Below the pieces are notes generated by a model. That model searched no databases. It was not told where the DNA came from and saw only the letters and a list, made by a program, of their open reading frames with translations. From assembly GCF_034321785.1 (NCBI RefSeq), contig NZ_JAXLPB010000004.1, positions 124,001 through 188,000 on the forward strand: a DNA stretch of 64,000 nucleotides, read 5' to 3'. The stretch comes from Fulvimarina uroteuthidis (lineage in GTDB: Bacteria > Pseudomonadota > Alphaproteobacteria > Rhizobiales > Rhizobiaceae). The position numbers were made by a program, and so were the translations under genes. Position 1 is the stretch's first letter; the number at the start of each line of letters is the position of its first letter. Positions 36,033-45,181 of the stretch are shown here, one piece after another.

Positions 36033-37877
36033 ATGTCCAAGCGGGATACCGAAACGAAACCCACCGGGAAACCGGCTCCCCTCCCGAACGAATTCGCGGT
36101 CAAGGATCCCGAGCAGTTCGCCATGAACATGGCCCGCACCTTCGAGCAGATGGGCAAGGCGTCGAGCGCCTGGCTCGAGCCGCGCGAGAAGGGCGATGTC
36201 GTCGATACGGGGCCGGTCTCGATGGCCGACATCGTCGAGACCCTGTCCAAGGTCGGCGAGTATTGGATGACCGATCCGACGCGCGCGATCCAGGCGCAGA
36301 CCCGCCTCTTCGCCGGCTACATGACCGTCTGGAACAATTCGATCCAGCGGCTTGCCGGTGAGCACGAGGCGGTCGAACCGGCCGCGCTCGCCAAGGGCGA
36401 CAAGCGCTTCGCGGACGAGGACTGGAGCCGGAACTACTTCTTCGATTTCCTGAAGCAGGCCTATCTCATGACCTCGCGCTGGGCCGACGAACTCGTCGAG
36501 GGCGCCGACGGTCTCGACGAGCACACCAAGCGCAAGGCCGTCTTCTACATGAAGCAGGTCTCGAACGCGCTGTCGCCGTCGAACTTCGTCATGACGAACC
36601 CGGAACTCTACCGGGAGACGATCCAGTCGAACGGGCAGAACCTCGTCAAGGGCATGAAGATGTTCGCCGAAGACATGGCGGCCGGCAAGGGCAATCTGCG
36701 CGTGCGCCAGGCCGATTACACGGCCTTCAAGATCGGCAAGGACATCGCCCTGGCCGAGGGCAAGGTGATCGCGCAGAACGAGATCTGCCAGATCATCCAA
36801 TATGCGCCGAAGACCGAAAAGGTCTTCAAGCGGCCGATCCTCATCACGCCGCCCTGGATCAACAAGTTCTACATTCTCGATCTGAAGCCCGAGAAGAGCT
36901 ACGTGTCCTGGCTCGTCGAACAAGGACACACCGTGTTCCTGATCTCGTGGGTGAACCCGGACGAGCGCCACGCCGAGAAGTCCTGGCAGGATTATATCGA
37001 ACAGGGCATCCGGTTCGGGCTCGACACAGCCGAGACGTCGACGGGCGAGAAGGAGTTCAATCTCGTCGGCTACTGCGTCGGCGGCACGCTTCTGTCCGCG
37101 GGCCTTGCCTATCTGAAGGCCCAGGGCGACGAGCGGGCGAAGACCGCGACGCTGTTCGCCACCCAGGTCGATTTCAAGTATGGCGGCGACCTCCTGGTCT
37201 TCGTCGACGAAGAGCAGCTGAAGACGCTCGAAATGTCGATGGCGGCGAAGGGCTATCTCGAAGGCTCGCAGATGGCGCAGGCCTTCAACATGCTGCGCTC
37301 CTCCGACCTGATCTGGCCCTACTTCGTGAACAACTATCTGAAGGGCAAGGAGCCGATGGCCTTCGATCTCCTGTTCTGGAACGCCGACGCGACCCGGATG
37401 CCGAAGGCGAACCATCTGTTCTATCTGCGCAACTGCTATCTCGAGAACAATCTCTCCGGCGGTCGGATGATCGTCGGCGACACGCGGATCGACCTGTCCA
37501 CCGTGGACATTCCGATCTACAACCTCGCCACGCGGGAAGACCATATCGCGCCCGCCAAGAGCGTCTATCGTGGCTCGAAGTTCTTCGGCGGCAAGGTCAG
37601 CTACGTGCTGTCCGGGTCCGGCCACATCGCCGGCGTCGTCAACCATCCCGCCAAAAACAAGTACCAGTACTGGACCGGCGCCGAGCCGGCCAAGGACGGC
37701 ACGTTCGACGAATGGCTCGAGAAGGCGGAGGAGCACGCGGGCTCCTGGTGGCCGCACTGGTCGAACTGGATCGCCGGCCACAATGGCGAGGCGATGGTGA
37801 AGGCGAGGAAGCCCGGCGGCGGCAAGCTGAAGCCGATCGAGGACGCGCCGGGCAGCTACGTCAAGGTCCAGACCTGA
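36033..37877 (+). CDS. phaC: Class I polyhydroxyalkanoate synthase
   Basis: This 614-residue enzyme polymerises hydroxyacyl-CoA into PHA storage granules. Lipase-like box GYCVGGTLLSAG with nucleophile Cys near residue 348, the Asp in REDHIAPAKSVY and the His in GSGHIAGVVN complete the triad. The N-terminal third (about 1-240) is the variable region, and the tail after WWPHWSNWIA is Gly/Lys-rich. GAGGAAACAGCG precedes the ATG. No phaR or phasin gene is adjacent. Confidence 0.95.
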   Translation: MSKRDTETKPTGKPAPLPNEFAVKDPEQFAMNMARTFEQMGKASSAWLEPREKGDVVDTGPVSMADIVETLSKVGEYWMTDPTRAIQAQTRLFAGYMTVWNNSIQRLAGEHEAVEPAALAKGDKRFADEDWSRNYFFDFLKQAYLMTSRWADELVEGADGLDEHTKRKAVFYMKQVSNALSPSNFVMTNPELYRETIQSNGQNLVKGMKMFAEDMAAGKGNLRVRQADYTAFKIGKDIALAEGKVIAQNEICQIIQYAPKTEKVFKRPILITPPWINKFYILDLKPEKSYVSWLVEQGHTVFLISWVNPDERHAEKSWQDYIEQGIRFGLDTAETSTGEKEFNLVGYCVGGTLLSAGLAYLKAQGDERAKTATLFATQVDFKYGGDLLVFVDEEQLKTLEMSMAAKGYLEGSQMAQAFNMLRSSDLIWPYFVNNYLKGKEPMAFDLLFWNADATRMPKANHLFYLRNCYLENNLSGGRMIVGDTRIDLSTVDIPIYNLATREDHIAPAKSVYRGSKFFGGKVSYVLSGSGHIAGVVNHPAKNKYQYWTGAEPAKDGTFDEWLEKAEEHAGSWWPHWSNWIAGHNGEAMVKARKPGGGKLKPIEDAPGSYVKVQT

Positions 37878-37901
37878 CATCGCTCGGCGTCTCTCGGTCG
37901 G

Positions 37902-37930
37902 GCCTCGAACGCTTGTGACCGGTTCGAGGC
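37902..37930 (+). terminator. Hairpin after phaC
   Basis: GCCTCGAAC (37902-37910) pairs perfectly with GTTCGAGGC (37922-37930). Only TTCT follows, so termination strength is uncertain. Confidence 0.5.
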
Positions 37931-38030
37931 TTCTGCATCGCCGCGTCGTGCGCGCCGGCCGCGAACGCCCGACGCGCGCCATCAGGAAGTTGGCTGGAAT
38001 ATCGTGCGTCCGGACGGGCGCAGGGCGCTT

Positions 38031-38687
38031 CTAGTCAGCGGCCGCGTTGACGTCGCCGAGCAGCCCGGCCTCGATCGCGATATGGGTCAGGAGCGCGTCG
38101 GTCGGCGCGTCGAGCTTGGCCCGGATGCGGTAATGGTTGTTCTGCACCGTCTTCAGGCTGAGCGACAACCCGTCGGCGATCGCCTCGTCCGTCATGCCGA
38201 GCGCGATCATGCGCAGGATTTCCGTCTCGCGCGCGCTCAGATCGTCGAGCGGCCGGGCGCGTCCTTCAAGATGAACGTCGGCGAGCGCCCGTGAGATGTC
38301 GGAGCTCATCGCGCGCCGCCCGCCGAGCGCCGTCTCGATCGCCGAAAGAAGCTCGGTCGGATCGCTGCTCTTGGTGACGTAGCCGATCGCCCCCGCCTCG
38401 AAGGCCTTCACCGCATAGGCGGCGGTCTGATGCATGGTGAAGACGAGAATGCGCGCCGTCCCGTCCCACTGGCGGATGTGTCGCAACGCCTCCAGCCCGC
38501 CGGGCCCCGGCAGGGACAGGTCCATCAGGACGAGATCCGGCGCATGCGCGCGGTAGAGCCGATAGGCTTCCGAGGCCGTTTCGGCTTCGGCGACCACATG
38601 GTGCCGGGTGCGGCTTTCTATCAGCCGCCGATAGCCCTCGCGCACGATCGGGTGATCGTCGACGAGGAGGATCGATCTTTCGCTCAT
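38031..38687 (-). CDS. NarL/LuxR-family response regulator
   Basis: This 218-residue regulator has a receiver domain (acidic pair in LLVDDHPIVREG, phospho-acceptor Asp56 in VLMDLSLPG, Lys in GYVTKSS) and a C-terminal LuxR HTH (LSARETEILRMIALGMTDEA, LSLKTVQNNHYRIRAKL). Its ATG overlaps the stop of the kinase gene by ATGA, so both are co-produced. Target genes are unknown; the divergent MoxR operon is the nearest candidate. Confidence 0.93.
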   Translation of the reverse strand: MSERSILLVDDHPIVREGYRRLIESRTRHHVVAEAETASEAYRLYRAHAPDLVLMDLSLPGPGGLEALRHIRQWDGTARILVFTMHQTAAYAVKAFEAGAIGYVTKSSDPTELLSAIETALGGRRAMSSDISRALADVHLEGRARPLDDLSARETEILRMIALGMTDEAIADGLSLSLKTVQNNHYRIRAKLDAPTDALLTHIAIEAGLLGDVNAAAD

Positions 38688-40063
38688 CGGGACAGACCGG
38701 CGAGAGGCGCCGGGTCGGGAATGCCGGCGACGACCCGCGCGCCGCACCCCCCGCCCTCGAGCGTCAGCCAGCCGCCGAGGGCCGACACCCGTTCCCGCAT
38801 GCCGATGAGGCCCGACCCCTCGCCCGAAGCGTTCCGGCTGCCGGCCGCAAAGCCGACGCCGTCGTCGACGATGCGAACCTCGATGCCCGCATCCTTCGCC
38901 TCCACGGCACGCTCGACCGTCACGACGACATTGCTGGCACGGGCGTGCCGGGCGACGTTCGTCAACCCCTCCTGGACGATGCGATAGATGGCGATCGCGA
39001 TATCGCGCGGCATTTCGTCGAGGCCGTCGTCCGCCTCCAGCCGGATCCGCGTCCGTCCCGAAAGGGTCGTATTCCAGTCCCGAACCAGCGCGGCGAGCGA
39101 GGATTTCAGCCCCATCTCTTCCAGATCCGGAGGCCGAAGCCTCGAAAACGCGTTGCGCAAGGTTTCCATCATGCGCCGCTGGATCCGGCTGATCGTCTCG
39201 GCGTCGCGAACGATCTCCGGCAAGGCGCCGGCGGCCTGGCCGGTGATCGAGGCGGCCAGGGCGCCGGTCGCGGTCAGGCATTGTCCGAACTCGTCATGGA
39301 GATCGCGCGCGAGATTGCGCCGCTCCTCCTCTTCCACCGCGAAGAGCCGCTTCATCAAAGCGCGGCGATCGTCGAGGGAGCGTTCCAGCCGCTCGGCCAG
39401 TTCGTCGGCCGCGCGCGCGATCTGGTCGAACTCGCGGGTGCCCGAGCGCGCAAGCCGCGTATCGAGCGCCCCGTCCTTCAGGGCTTCGAGCCCGGCGACG
39501 ATCGAGGCGACGGGACGCAGGGCATGGGCGACCGCCATCGTCGACAGGAGCGCGATCGCAGCGGCGAGCCCCGACGCGAGCCCTGCGACGATCCGGGCCT
39601 GCTGCCAGAAGCGCGTCGCGGCAGCGACGGGATCGTAGAAGGTGCGCAGCCGGTAGCTCGGCGCGCCGAAGATCGGCACATCGCCTTCCACCGCATCGAA
39701 GGGACCGAGAACCCGGGCGATGCCTCGCCGAAACCAGTCCGGCGAGATCTGGCCGAAGCTGTTCCAGCCTGCGCAATACCGTTTGCCGCCCGCCGCAGCA
39801 TCGTCGCGCGTGAACGTCACGCAGGTGCCCGGCGTCATGACGAGCACGATATCGATCGTTCCGGAGAGAAGGAGATTGTCGACGGGCGAGCCGTTGCCGC
39901 CGCGATGCATGCGTTCGAGCTGGTAGGAGACCCGCGCCTGCGTCGAGGCGATATCGTTCTCGATCGCGCGCGTCGTCTCGAGCGCGACGAAGCAGAGCGC
40001 GATTCCCAGCGCGAGGATCGCGACGAGGATCAGGCGAAGAGCGAGCTTGATCGTGAGGCTCAT
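38684..40063 (-). CDS. NarX/DegS-type sensor histidine kinase
   Basis: This 459-residue membrane kinase has two membrane spans (about 5-28 and 155-178) enclosing a periplasmic sensor with two cysteines (Cys81 and Cys97), then a HAMP-like linker, a HisKA_3 domain (RRNLARDLHDEFGQCL, phospho-acceptor His256) and a HATPase domain with IYRIVQEGLTNVARHA and GLIGMRERV. It pairs with the downstream LuxR-type regulator. The periplasmic Cys pair might sense redox state (inference). Confidence 0.92.
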   Translation of the reverse strand: MSLTIKLALRLILVAILALGIALCFVALETTRAIENDIASTQARVSYQLERMHRGGNGSPVDNLLLSGTIDIVLVMTPGTCVTFTRDDAAAGGKRYCAGWNSFGQISPDWFRRGIARVLGPFDAVEGDVPIFGAPSYRLRTFYDPVAAATRFWQQARIVAGLASGLAAAIALLSTMAVAHALRPVASIVAGLEALKDGALDTRLARSGTREFDQIARAADELAERLERSLDDRRALMKRLFAVEEEERRNLARDLHDEFGQCLTATGALAASITGQAAGALPEIVRDAETISRIQRRMMETLRNAFSRLRPPDLEEMGLKSSLAALVRDWNTTLSGRTRIRLEADDGLDEMPRDIAIAIYRIVQEGLTNVARHARASNVVVTVERAVEAKDAGIEVRIVDDGVGFAAGSRNASGEGSGLIGMRERVSALGGWLTLEGGGCGARVVAGIPDPAPLAGLSR

Positions 40064-40278
40064 GCAGCGTCCGGTCCTTGATGGGACGATAGGCCGCCAT
40101 CAGGATCGATCCGGCGGGCGCGCGCAAGTCGAAAGCACGATCGTCGGGCAATTTGCCCGGCGCAAAACAGGCAAGCCGGCATTTTACTTTGCCGTCCGGT
40201 GCGCGATAACACTGTGCAGCGCTGCGCGGGGAAACTGGGCACTTCCATCAAACGCGGCGCGCATGGGAGGTACCACCG

Positions 40279-41313
40279 TTGACGTCATCGCTTGCCGAAC
40301 GCCACACGCCCGCCGCCAGCCGGCCTCATCAAAACCCGGCGATCCAGGAAGGCGCAAAGCCTGCGGCCCACCGTCTCGCAGGACTGCAGGCGGCGGTCGA
40401 ACAGGGCCTCATCGGACGCTCCGATCTCGTCGAACGCCTGATGATCGCGCTTCTGTGCGGCGGCCATCTGCTGCTCGAAGGTCCCCCCGGGCTTGCCAAG
40501 ACCCGCGCGGTGAAGCTTCTTTCCAACGGGCTCGAAAGCTCGTTCTCGCGCATCCAGTGCACACCCGACCTGATGCCCGCCGACCTCACCGGCACCCAGG
40601 TGTTCCGGCCGGAGGCCGGCAGGTTCGAGTTCGTCGAAGGCCCGATCTTCCATTCCCTCGTCCTCGTCGACGAAATCAACCGGGCACCGCCCAAGGTGCA
40701 GTCGGCGCTCCTTGAGGCCATGGCCGAGGCGCAGGTGACGGCCGGCGGCGTAACCTACAAGCTTCCGGAGCCCTTCATGGTCGTGGCGACCCAGAACTCG
40801 ATCGAGCACGAAGGCACGTTCCCGCTGCCCGAAGCCCAGCTCGACCGCTTCCTGATGCATGTGATCATCGATCTTCCAGACGCGGCGTCCGAACTCGCCA
40901 TCCTCGACCTCGTCGAGCGCGAAGGTTCGGGCACGGCGGCAAAGCCCGGCGATCCCATCCCCGGACGCGAGATCCTCAACGCGCGCACGGATGCCGCCGC
41001 CATCCATCTGGCACCGGCTCTGAAGGATTATATCGTCCGCCTCGTGATGGCGACGCGCGACGCGGCGATCGCGCCGGATGTCCACGCGCAGATCGAACAT
41101 GCGGTCTCGCCGCGCGGCACGCTCTCCCTCGCCGCCGGAGCACGGGCCCGCGCCTACCTCAAGGGCCGCGACTATGCCAATCCGGACGACGTGGCGGAGA
41201 TCGCACCCGATATTCTGGCCCATCGCATCATTCCCACATGGCGCGCCTCGGCCGAAGGCGTGACCGGCCGGAACATCGTCGCCAGGCTGCTTTCCAGGGT
41301 CGAGCCCAGCTGA
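40279..41313 (+). CDS. MoxR-family AAA+ ATPase (operon 1)
   Basis: This 344-residue AAA+ protein has Walker A GPPGLAKT (68-75), Walker B SLVLVDEINRAPPKVQSAL and sensor-1 VVATQNSIEHEGTFPLPEAQ. MoxR ATPases act as chaperones with VWA-domain partners, here the two VWA genes downstream. The start is TTG 40279 after GGGAGG at 8 nt. It opens a seven-gene operon with overlapping stops and starts (TGATG). Confidence 0.93.
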   Translation: MTSSLAERHTPAASRPHQNPAIQEGAKPAAHRLAGLQAAVEQGLIGRSDLVERLMIALLCGGHLLLEGPPGLAKTRAVKLLSNGLESSFSRIQCTPDLMPADLTGTQVFRPEAGRFEFVEGPIFHSLVLVDEINRAPPKVQSALLEAMAEAQVTAGGVTYKLPEPFMVVATQNSIEHEGTFPLPEAQLDRFLMHVIIDLPDAASELAILDLVEREGSGTAAKPGDPIPGREILNARTDAAAIHLAPALKDYIVRLVMATRDAAIAPDVHAQIEHAVSPRGTLSLAAGARARAYLKGRDYANPDDVAEIAPDILAHRIIPTWRASAEGVTGRNIVARLLSRVEPS

Positions 41314-42251
41314 TGGCGCACGTTCGCGAGCGCGCGGCCGAAGGCCCGACCTTCATCGCCGCCGAGACGCTGTTCGCCATGCGCCACATCGTGCGCAACG
41401 TACCCGAGCGCCTGCTGAACCCGACCGGGCGGCCCGGCGGATACATAGGGAGGAAGCGCGGCAACGGGCTCGAGATCGTCGACGTCCGCCTGTTTTCCGA
41501 CGGCGACGATAACCGCCACATCGATGCGGCCGCAACGGCGCGCACCGCCAAGACGCATGTTCGCACGTTTCGCGACGAGCGCGACCGCACGGCGCTTCTC
41601 ATCGCCGATTTCCGCGCCACCATGCTCTGGGGCACGCGCACCCGGCTGCGCTCGGTCGCGGCCGCCGGCGCGCTCGCCCTTGCCGGCTGGCGCGTCGTCG
41701 AGGGCGGCGGGCGCATCGCCTTGATGGCGCAAGGGTGCGACGGCAATGTCTATCTTCCGCCGCGATCGCGCGAGCGGGCCATGGCCGCCCTGACGGCGAC
41801 GCTGGAGCGGTCGCACCAGGCCAGCATCGACGCCCTGCAGGCCGGCGGCTCCGACGAAGCGACGCTCGAAGCCATGCTCGAACAGGCGATCGCGCGCTCC
41901 TCCAGCGGCACGACGATCGTGCTCGCCTCCTCCCTCGACGAGACCGGAGACCGGTTCGACCAGCTTCTGGTGGCGGCCCGCCGGCGTTTCGACATCGTCG
42001 TCCTCCTCGTCCGCGATCCGTTCGAGACCGCGCCCCCGCAAGGCGCCTACCCCTATCTCGTCATCGGCGAGGACCCGTCGGCCTCCATGCGCTGGGCCTT
42101 CGTCGCCCGGCGCGACGAAGCGCGCGCGGATGAACGGATCGATCGCCTGCGCAGCGCCGGCATCGACGTGCGCGTGATCGAGACGAACGCGACCTGGACC
42201 GACATGGCAACGGCTTTGGAGACGGTGGATGGATCGCGTTCCGCTCGATGA
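41313..42251 (+). CDS. DUF58 protein (operon 1)
   Basis: This 312-residue protein carries the DUF58 core: GRKRGNGLEIVDVRLF, GDDNRHIDAAATAR and HVRTFRDERDRTALLIADF, then a VWA-like alpha/beta region. Start ATG 41313 overlaps the MoxR stop. DUF58 proteins almost always accompany MoxR and are thought to be part of the chaperone complex. The canonical DWxxSAR is DAAATAR here. Confidence 0.88.
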   Translation: MAHVRERAAEGPTFIAAETLFAMRHIVRNVPERLLNPTGRPGGYIGRKRGNGLEIVDVRLFSDGDDNRHIDAAATARTAKTHVRTFRDERDRTALLIADFRATMLWGTRTRLRSVAAAGALALAGWRVVEGGGRIALMAQGCDGNVYLPPRSRERAMAALTATLERSHQASIDALQAGGSDEATLEAMLEQAIARSSSGTTIVLASSLDETGDRFDQLLVAARRRFDIVVLLVRDPFETAPPQGAYPYLVIGEDPSASMRWAFVARRDEARADERIDRLRSAGIDVRVIETNATWTDMATALETVDGSRSAR

Positions 42252-42657
42252 GCTTCGCCCGATCCGGCTTCCGGTCGGGTTCGAGGCGTTCGATCTTCAT
42301 GGCGCTCTCGCGATCTTTTCGATCGCGGTCCTTGCGGGTCTCGGTCTCGCGCTCCTCGTCAGGTGGATGAGCGAGCCGAGACCGACGCTGAAGCGGATCA
42401 TCGCCCGGCATCTCGCGGAGGCAAGACCGCTGCCGGCCGACGAAAGGCTGCTTCGCCAGGCGCGGGCGATCGAGATGCTGGACGAGGCCATCGGGACGAA
42501 ACGTCGGGTTTCGAAAACGCGGCGGGAGGCGATCGGCGGCGCTCTCGCCGCGCTACGGACCGACATCGGGGCCGCGATCTACCGGCCCGCACCGGACATC
42601 GACTGCGACCGCCTCGACCGGGACATTCTCGGCCTTGCCGCAAGGGCCGGGTCCTGA
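42229..42657 (+). CDS. DUF4381-like small membrane protein (operon 1)
   Basis: This 142-residue protein has one membrane span (about 25-45, ALAIFSIAVLAGLGLALLV) and a basic cytoplasmic helical part. This size, topology and position between DUF58 and the first VWA gene match DUF4381-type proteins of MoxR/Bat operons. It overlaps the DUF58 gene by 23 nt. Confidence 0.72.
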   Translation: MDRVPLDELRPIRLPVGFEAFDLHGALAIFSIAVLAGLGLALLVRWMSEPRPTLKRIIARHLAEARPLPADERLLRQARAIEMLDEAIGTKRRVSKTRREAIGGALAALRTDIGAAIYRPAPDIDCDRLDRDILGLAARAGS

Positions 42658-42661
42658 CGTC

Positions 42662-43615
42662 ATGTGGAGTTTGGCAAGTCCCCTCGCCTTTCTCATGTTG
42701 CCGCTGCCTTTCCTGGCGATGCGGCTCCTGCCCGGCCGCCGGGCGGCCACGGGCGCGCTTCTCGTTCCCGCAACGATCGGGCACGGCTTTCCGCAAAACC
42801 CCGCCGATGCGATCCGGTTGCGCGCACGGCGCGCGGTCCCCGTCCTCCTCTGGCTCTCGCTCGTCGTCGCCCTCGCGGGCCCGCAGCGGCTTTCGACGGT
42901 GGAAGCCCTGCCGGCCACGGGCCGCGATCTGATCCTGGCGATCGATCTTTCGGGCAGCATGGAGCGGGAGGATTTCGACCTCGACGGCAGAACCGTCACG
43001 CGGCTCGACGCGGTGAAGGCCGTCGCGAAGGAATTCGTGATCAGCCGGGCGGGCGACCGGGTCGGGCTCGTCCTCTTTGCCGAGTTTGCCTACGCGGCCG
43101 CCCCACTCACCTTCGACGTCGCGGCGGTCTCGCGCATCATCGACGAGGCGACGATCGGCATTTCCGGACGCTCCACGGCCATTGCCGGCGGCCTCGGTCT
43201 CGCCTTGAAGCGCCTGAGGGAATCGGAGGCGAGCTCGCGCGTCGTCGTTCTCCTGTCCGACGGCTCGGACACCAGCGGCAACGTCCTGCCCCGCGATTCG
43301 GCACGGTTGGCCCAGCAGCTCGGCGTCACCGTCCACACCATCGCGCTCGGTCCGGAAGACATGGAGACCGCGCCGAAGACCCGCGACGCCGTCGATACGG
43401 CGACCCTCCGCGACATTGCCAGCTTGAGCGGCGGCCAGACGTTCCGGGTGCGGAACACGGCTGATCTTCGTGCCGTGGCCGACGCGATCGACAGACTGGA
43501 GGCGAGCGGCTTCGATCAGCCGGCCGCGACCGTGCGGCGCGATTACTGGCCCTATCCGGCCATGCTCGCGCTTGCTTTGTCGGTCTTCCTGATCGCAAGC
43601 CGGAGGGCGATGTGA
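42662..43615 (+). CDS. VWA-domain membrane protein, BatA-like
   Basis: This 317-residue protein has N-terminal hydrophobic helices (about 5-20 and 58-75), a von Willebrand A domain with MIDAS motif IDLSGSM (about residue 95) and a C-terminal membrane helix (WPYPAMLALALSVFLIAS). The layout equals BatA of the Bacteroides aerotolerance operon family. The VWA domain likely faces the periplasm and is a presumed MoxR client. Start ATG 42662. Confidence 0.9.
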   Translation: MWSLASPLAFLMLPLPFLAMRLLPGRRAATGALLVPATIGHGFPQNPADAIRLRARRAVPVLLWLSLVVALAGPQRLSTVEALPATGRDLILAIDLSGSMEREDFDLDGRTVTRLDAVKAVAKEFVISRAGDRVGLVLFAEFAYAAAPLTFDVAAVSRIIDEATIGISGRSTAIAGGLGLALKRLRESEASSRVVVLLSDGSDTSGNVLPRDSARLAQQLGVTVHTIALGPEDMETAPKTRDAVDTATLRDIASLSGGQTFRVRNTADLRAVADAIDRLEASGFDQPAATVRRDYWPYPAMLALALSVFLIASRRAM

Positions 43616-44541
43616 TGGTGGCGATCTCCGACATCGTCCTGATGCGGCCCTGGTGGCTGCTGGCGCTCGCCGCCCTTCTCGCGCTCACCTTTCTCGCGCT
43701 GAGGCGCGCGCGGGGCCTCGGCGCCTGGGAAAACGCCATCGATCCGGCGCTTCTCCTCGCCATGGAGCGTTTCGGCCGCGTGGTGCCCGGCAAGGCGCGC
43801 CGCATCCTGCCGCCGGTCGGGGTCGCGGCGGTCCTGATCGTCGCGCTTTCGGGCCCCGCGACGCGGATCGCCAATCCCGAGACCTTCCGCAATCTGGACG
43901 GGCTTGTCGTCGCGATCGACCTGTCGCGCTCGATCGTCGAGGGCGGCAGTCTGGACGATGCGCAATTTGCCGTGCAAAGCGTCCTTGAAAATTCCGTCGG
44001 CCGGCCCGTCGCCCTCATCGTCTATGCCGGCGAGGCCTATGTCGCGAGCGCCTTCACCACGGATGCGGCGGCACTGTCGCCGATGATCGCGGTTCTCGGC
44101 GACGACATCGTGCCCAATCCGGGCTCGCGCACCGACCGGGCACTGGCGCTCGCGGCGCGCATGTTCGCCGAAGCCGACATCCTGTCGGGCGACGTGGTGG
44201 TCGTCACCGATGGGGATCAGCTGACGCCGCAGGCCTTCAACACCGCGAGGGACCTTGCTTCGGCCGGCATTCACGTGGATGCCTTCTTCGTGGAGCCGAG
44301 CGCTGCGAACGGCGATCTGCCGGTGCCCGACGAGGCCGAACTGCGACGCCTGACGGAGCTCGGCGATGGCGGGTTCAGCCCGGCGACCGCGCCTGCCTCC
44401 CTCGCCGCTTCGATCGGGGCGCGGGCCGCGAGCACGCTGGCGCAAGGGGAGACGGCGGCGCTGTTCTTCCGCGACTATGGGCGCTACCTTCTGGTCCTTG
44501 CCTTGCCGTTCGCGCTTCTCCTGTTCCGCAGGGCGACCTGA
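43615..44541 (+). CDS. VWA-domain membrane protein, BatB-like
   Basis: This 308-residue protein has the same N-terminal helix, VWA and C-terminal helix architecture as its neighbour, with MIDAS variant IDLSRSI and VVVTDGDQL. Start ATG 43615 overlaps the preceding stop (TGATG). It is a paralogue of the BatA-like protein. Confidence 0.88.
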   Translation: MVAISDIVLMRPWWLLALAALLALTFLALRRARGLGAWENAIDPALLLAMERFGRVVPGKARRILPPVGVAAVLIVALSGPATRIANPETFRNLDGLVVAIDLSRSIVEGGSLDDAQFAVQSVLENSVGRPVALIVYAGEAYVASAFTTDAAALSPMIAVLGDDIVPNPGSRTDRALALAARMFAEADILSGDVVVVTDGDQLTPQAFNTARDLASAGIHVDAFFVEPSAANGDLPVPDEAELRRLTELGDGGFSPATAPASLAASIGARAASTLAQGETAALFFRDYGRYLLVLALPFALLLFRRAT

Positions 44542-44542
44542 C

Positions 44543-45181
44543 ATGCGCTGGCTCTTCATCCTTTCCTTCGCCCTGCTCTCGGCGGTCGCCGCCATCATCG
44601 CCGGGCCCCATGCCTTCGGAAAGCTGGCGCTCGTCACCGGCCATCCGGACCTTGCCCTGACGCTGCTCGACGACCGCCAGCTCGAAGGCATCGCGCTCTA
44701 CCAGTCCGGCCGCTACGAGGCGGCGGACCGCGCCTTTCGCGCCTCGGGGCGCAACGCCACCTACAATCGCGGCATGTCGCTGGCCGCCACCGGAGACTAC
44801 GCGCTGAGCGTCGCCTATTTCGACGCGGTGCTCTTCGCCGACCCGGCCGACGAGGATGCCCGCTTCAACCGCGACCTCATCGCCCGGCTCGTGCCGGACG
44901 TCGTCTCCGAATCCAACAAGATCGACGGTGTCGCGGCGAACGTCCTGACGGAGGAATCGAAGGCGCAGCCGACGAAGCGCGACATTCTCGAAGGCCTGAC
45001 CCTCCAGGAAACCCGCAGCATCATGGATCCGCGCGTGGAGCGCATGACGGCCGCGACGGAGGGATGGCTCGCAACCCTTGCCGACGAGCCGGCCCTGTAC
45101 CTGAAACGCCGGATCAGGGCCGAGTACGAGCGGCGCCAGGATCTCGGCCTCGCCAACCCGCCGGAGGACAATGCATGGTAG
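44543..45181 (+). CDS. TPR membrane protein, BatE/BatC-like
   Basis: This 212-residue protein has an N-terminal hydrophobic segment (MRWLFILSFALLSAVAAIIA), then TPR-like repeats (LEGIALYQSGRYEAADRAFR and MSLAATGDYALSVAYFDAVL) and a charged helical C-terminus. It starts directly after the BatB-like stop. In Bat operons such TPR proteins are scaffolds for the VWA pair. Confidence 0.82.
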   Translation: MRWLFILSFALLSAVAAIIAGPHAFGKLALVTGHPDLALTLLDDRQLEGIALYQSGRYEAADRAFRASGRNATYNRGMSLAATGDYALSVAYFDAVLFADPADEDARFNRDLIARLVPDVVSESNKIDGVAANVLTEESKAQPTKRDILEGLTLQETRSIMDPRVERMTAATEGWLATLADEPALYLKRRIRAEYERRQDLGLANPPEDNAW

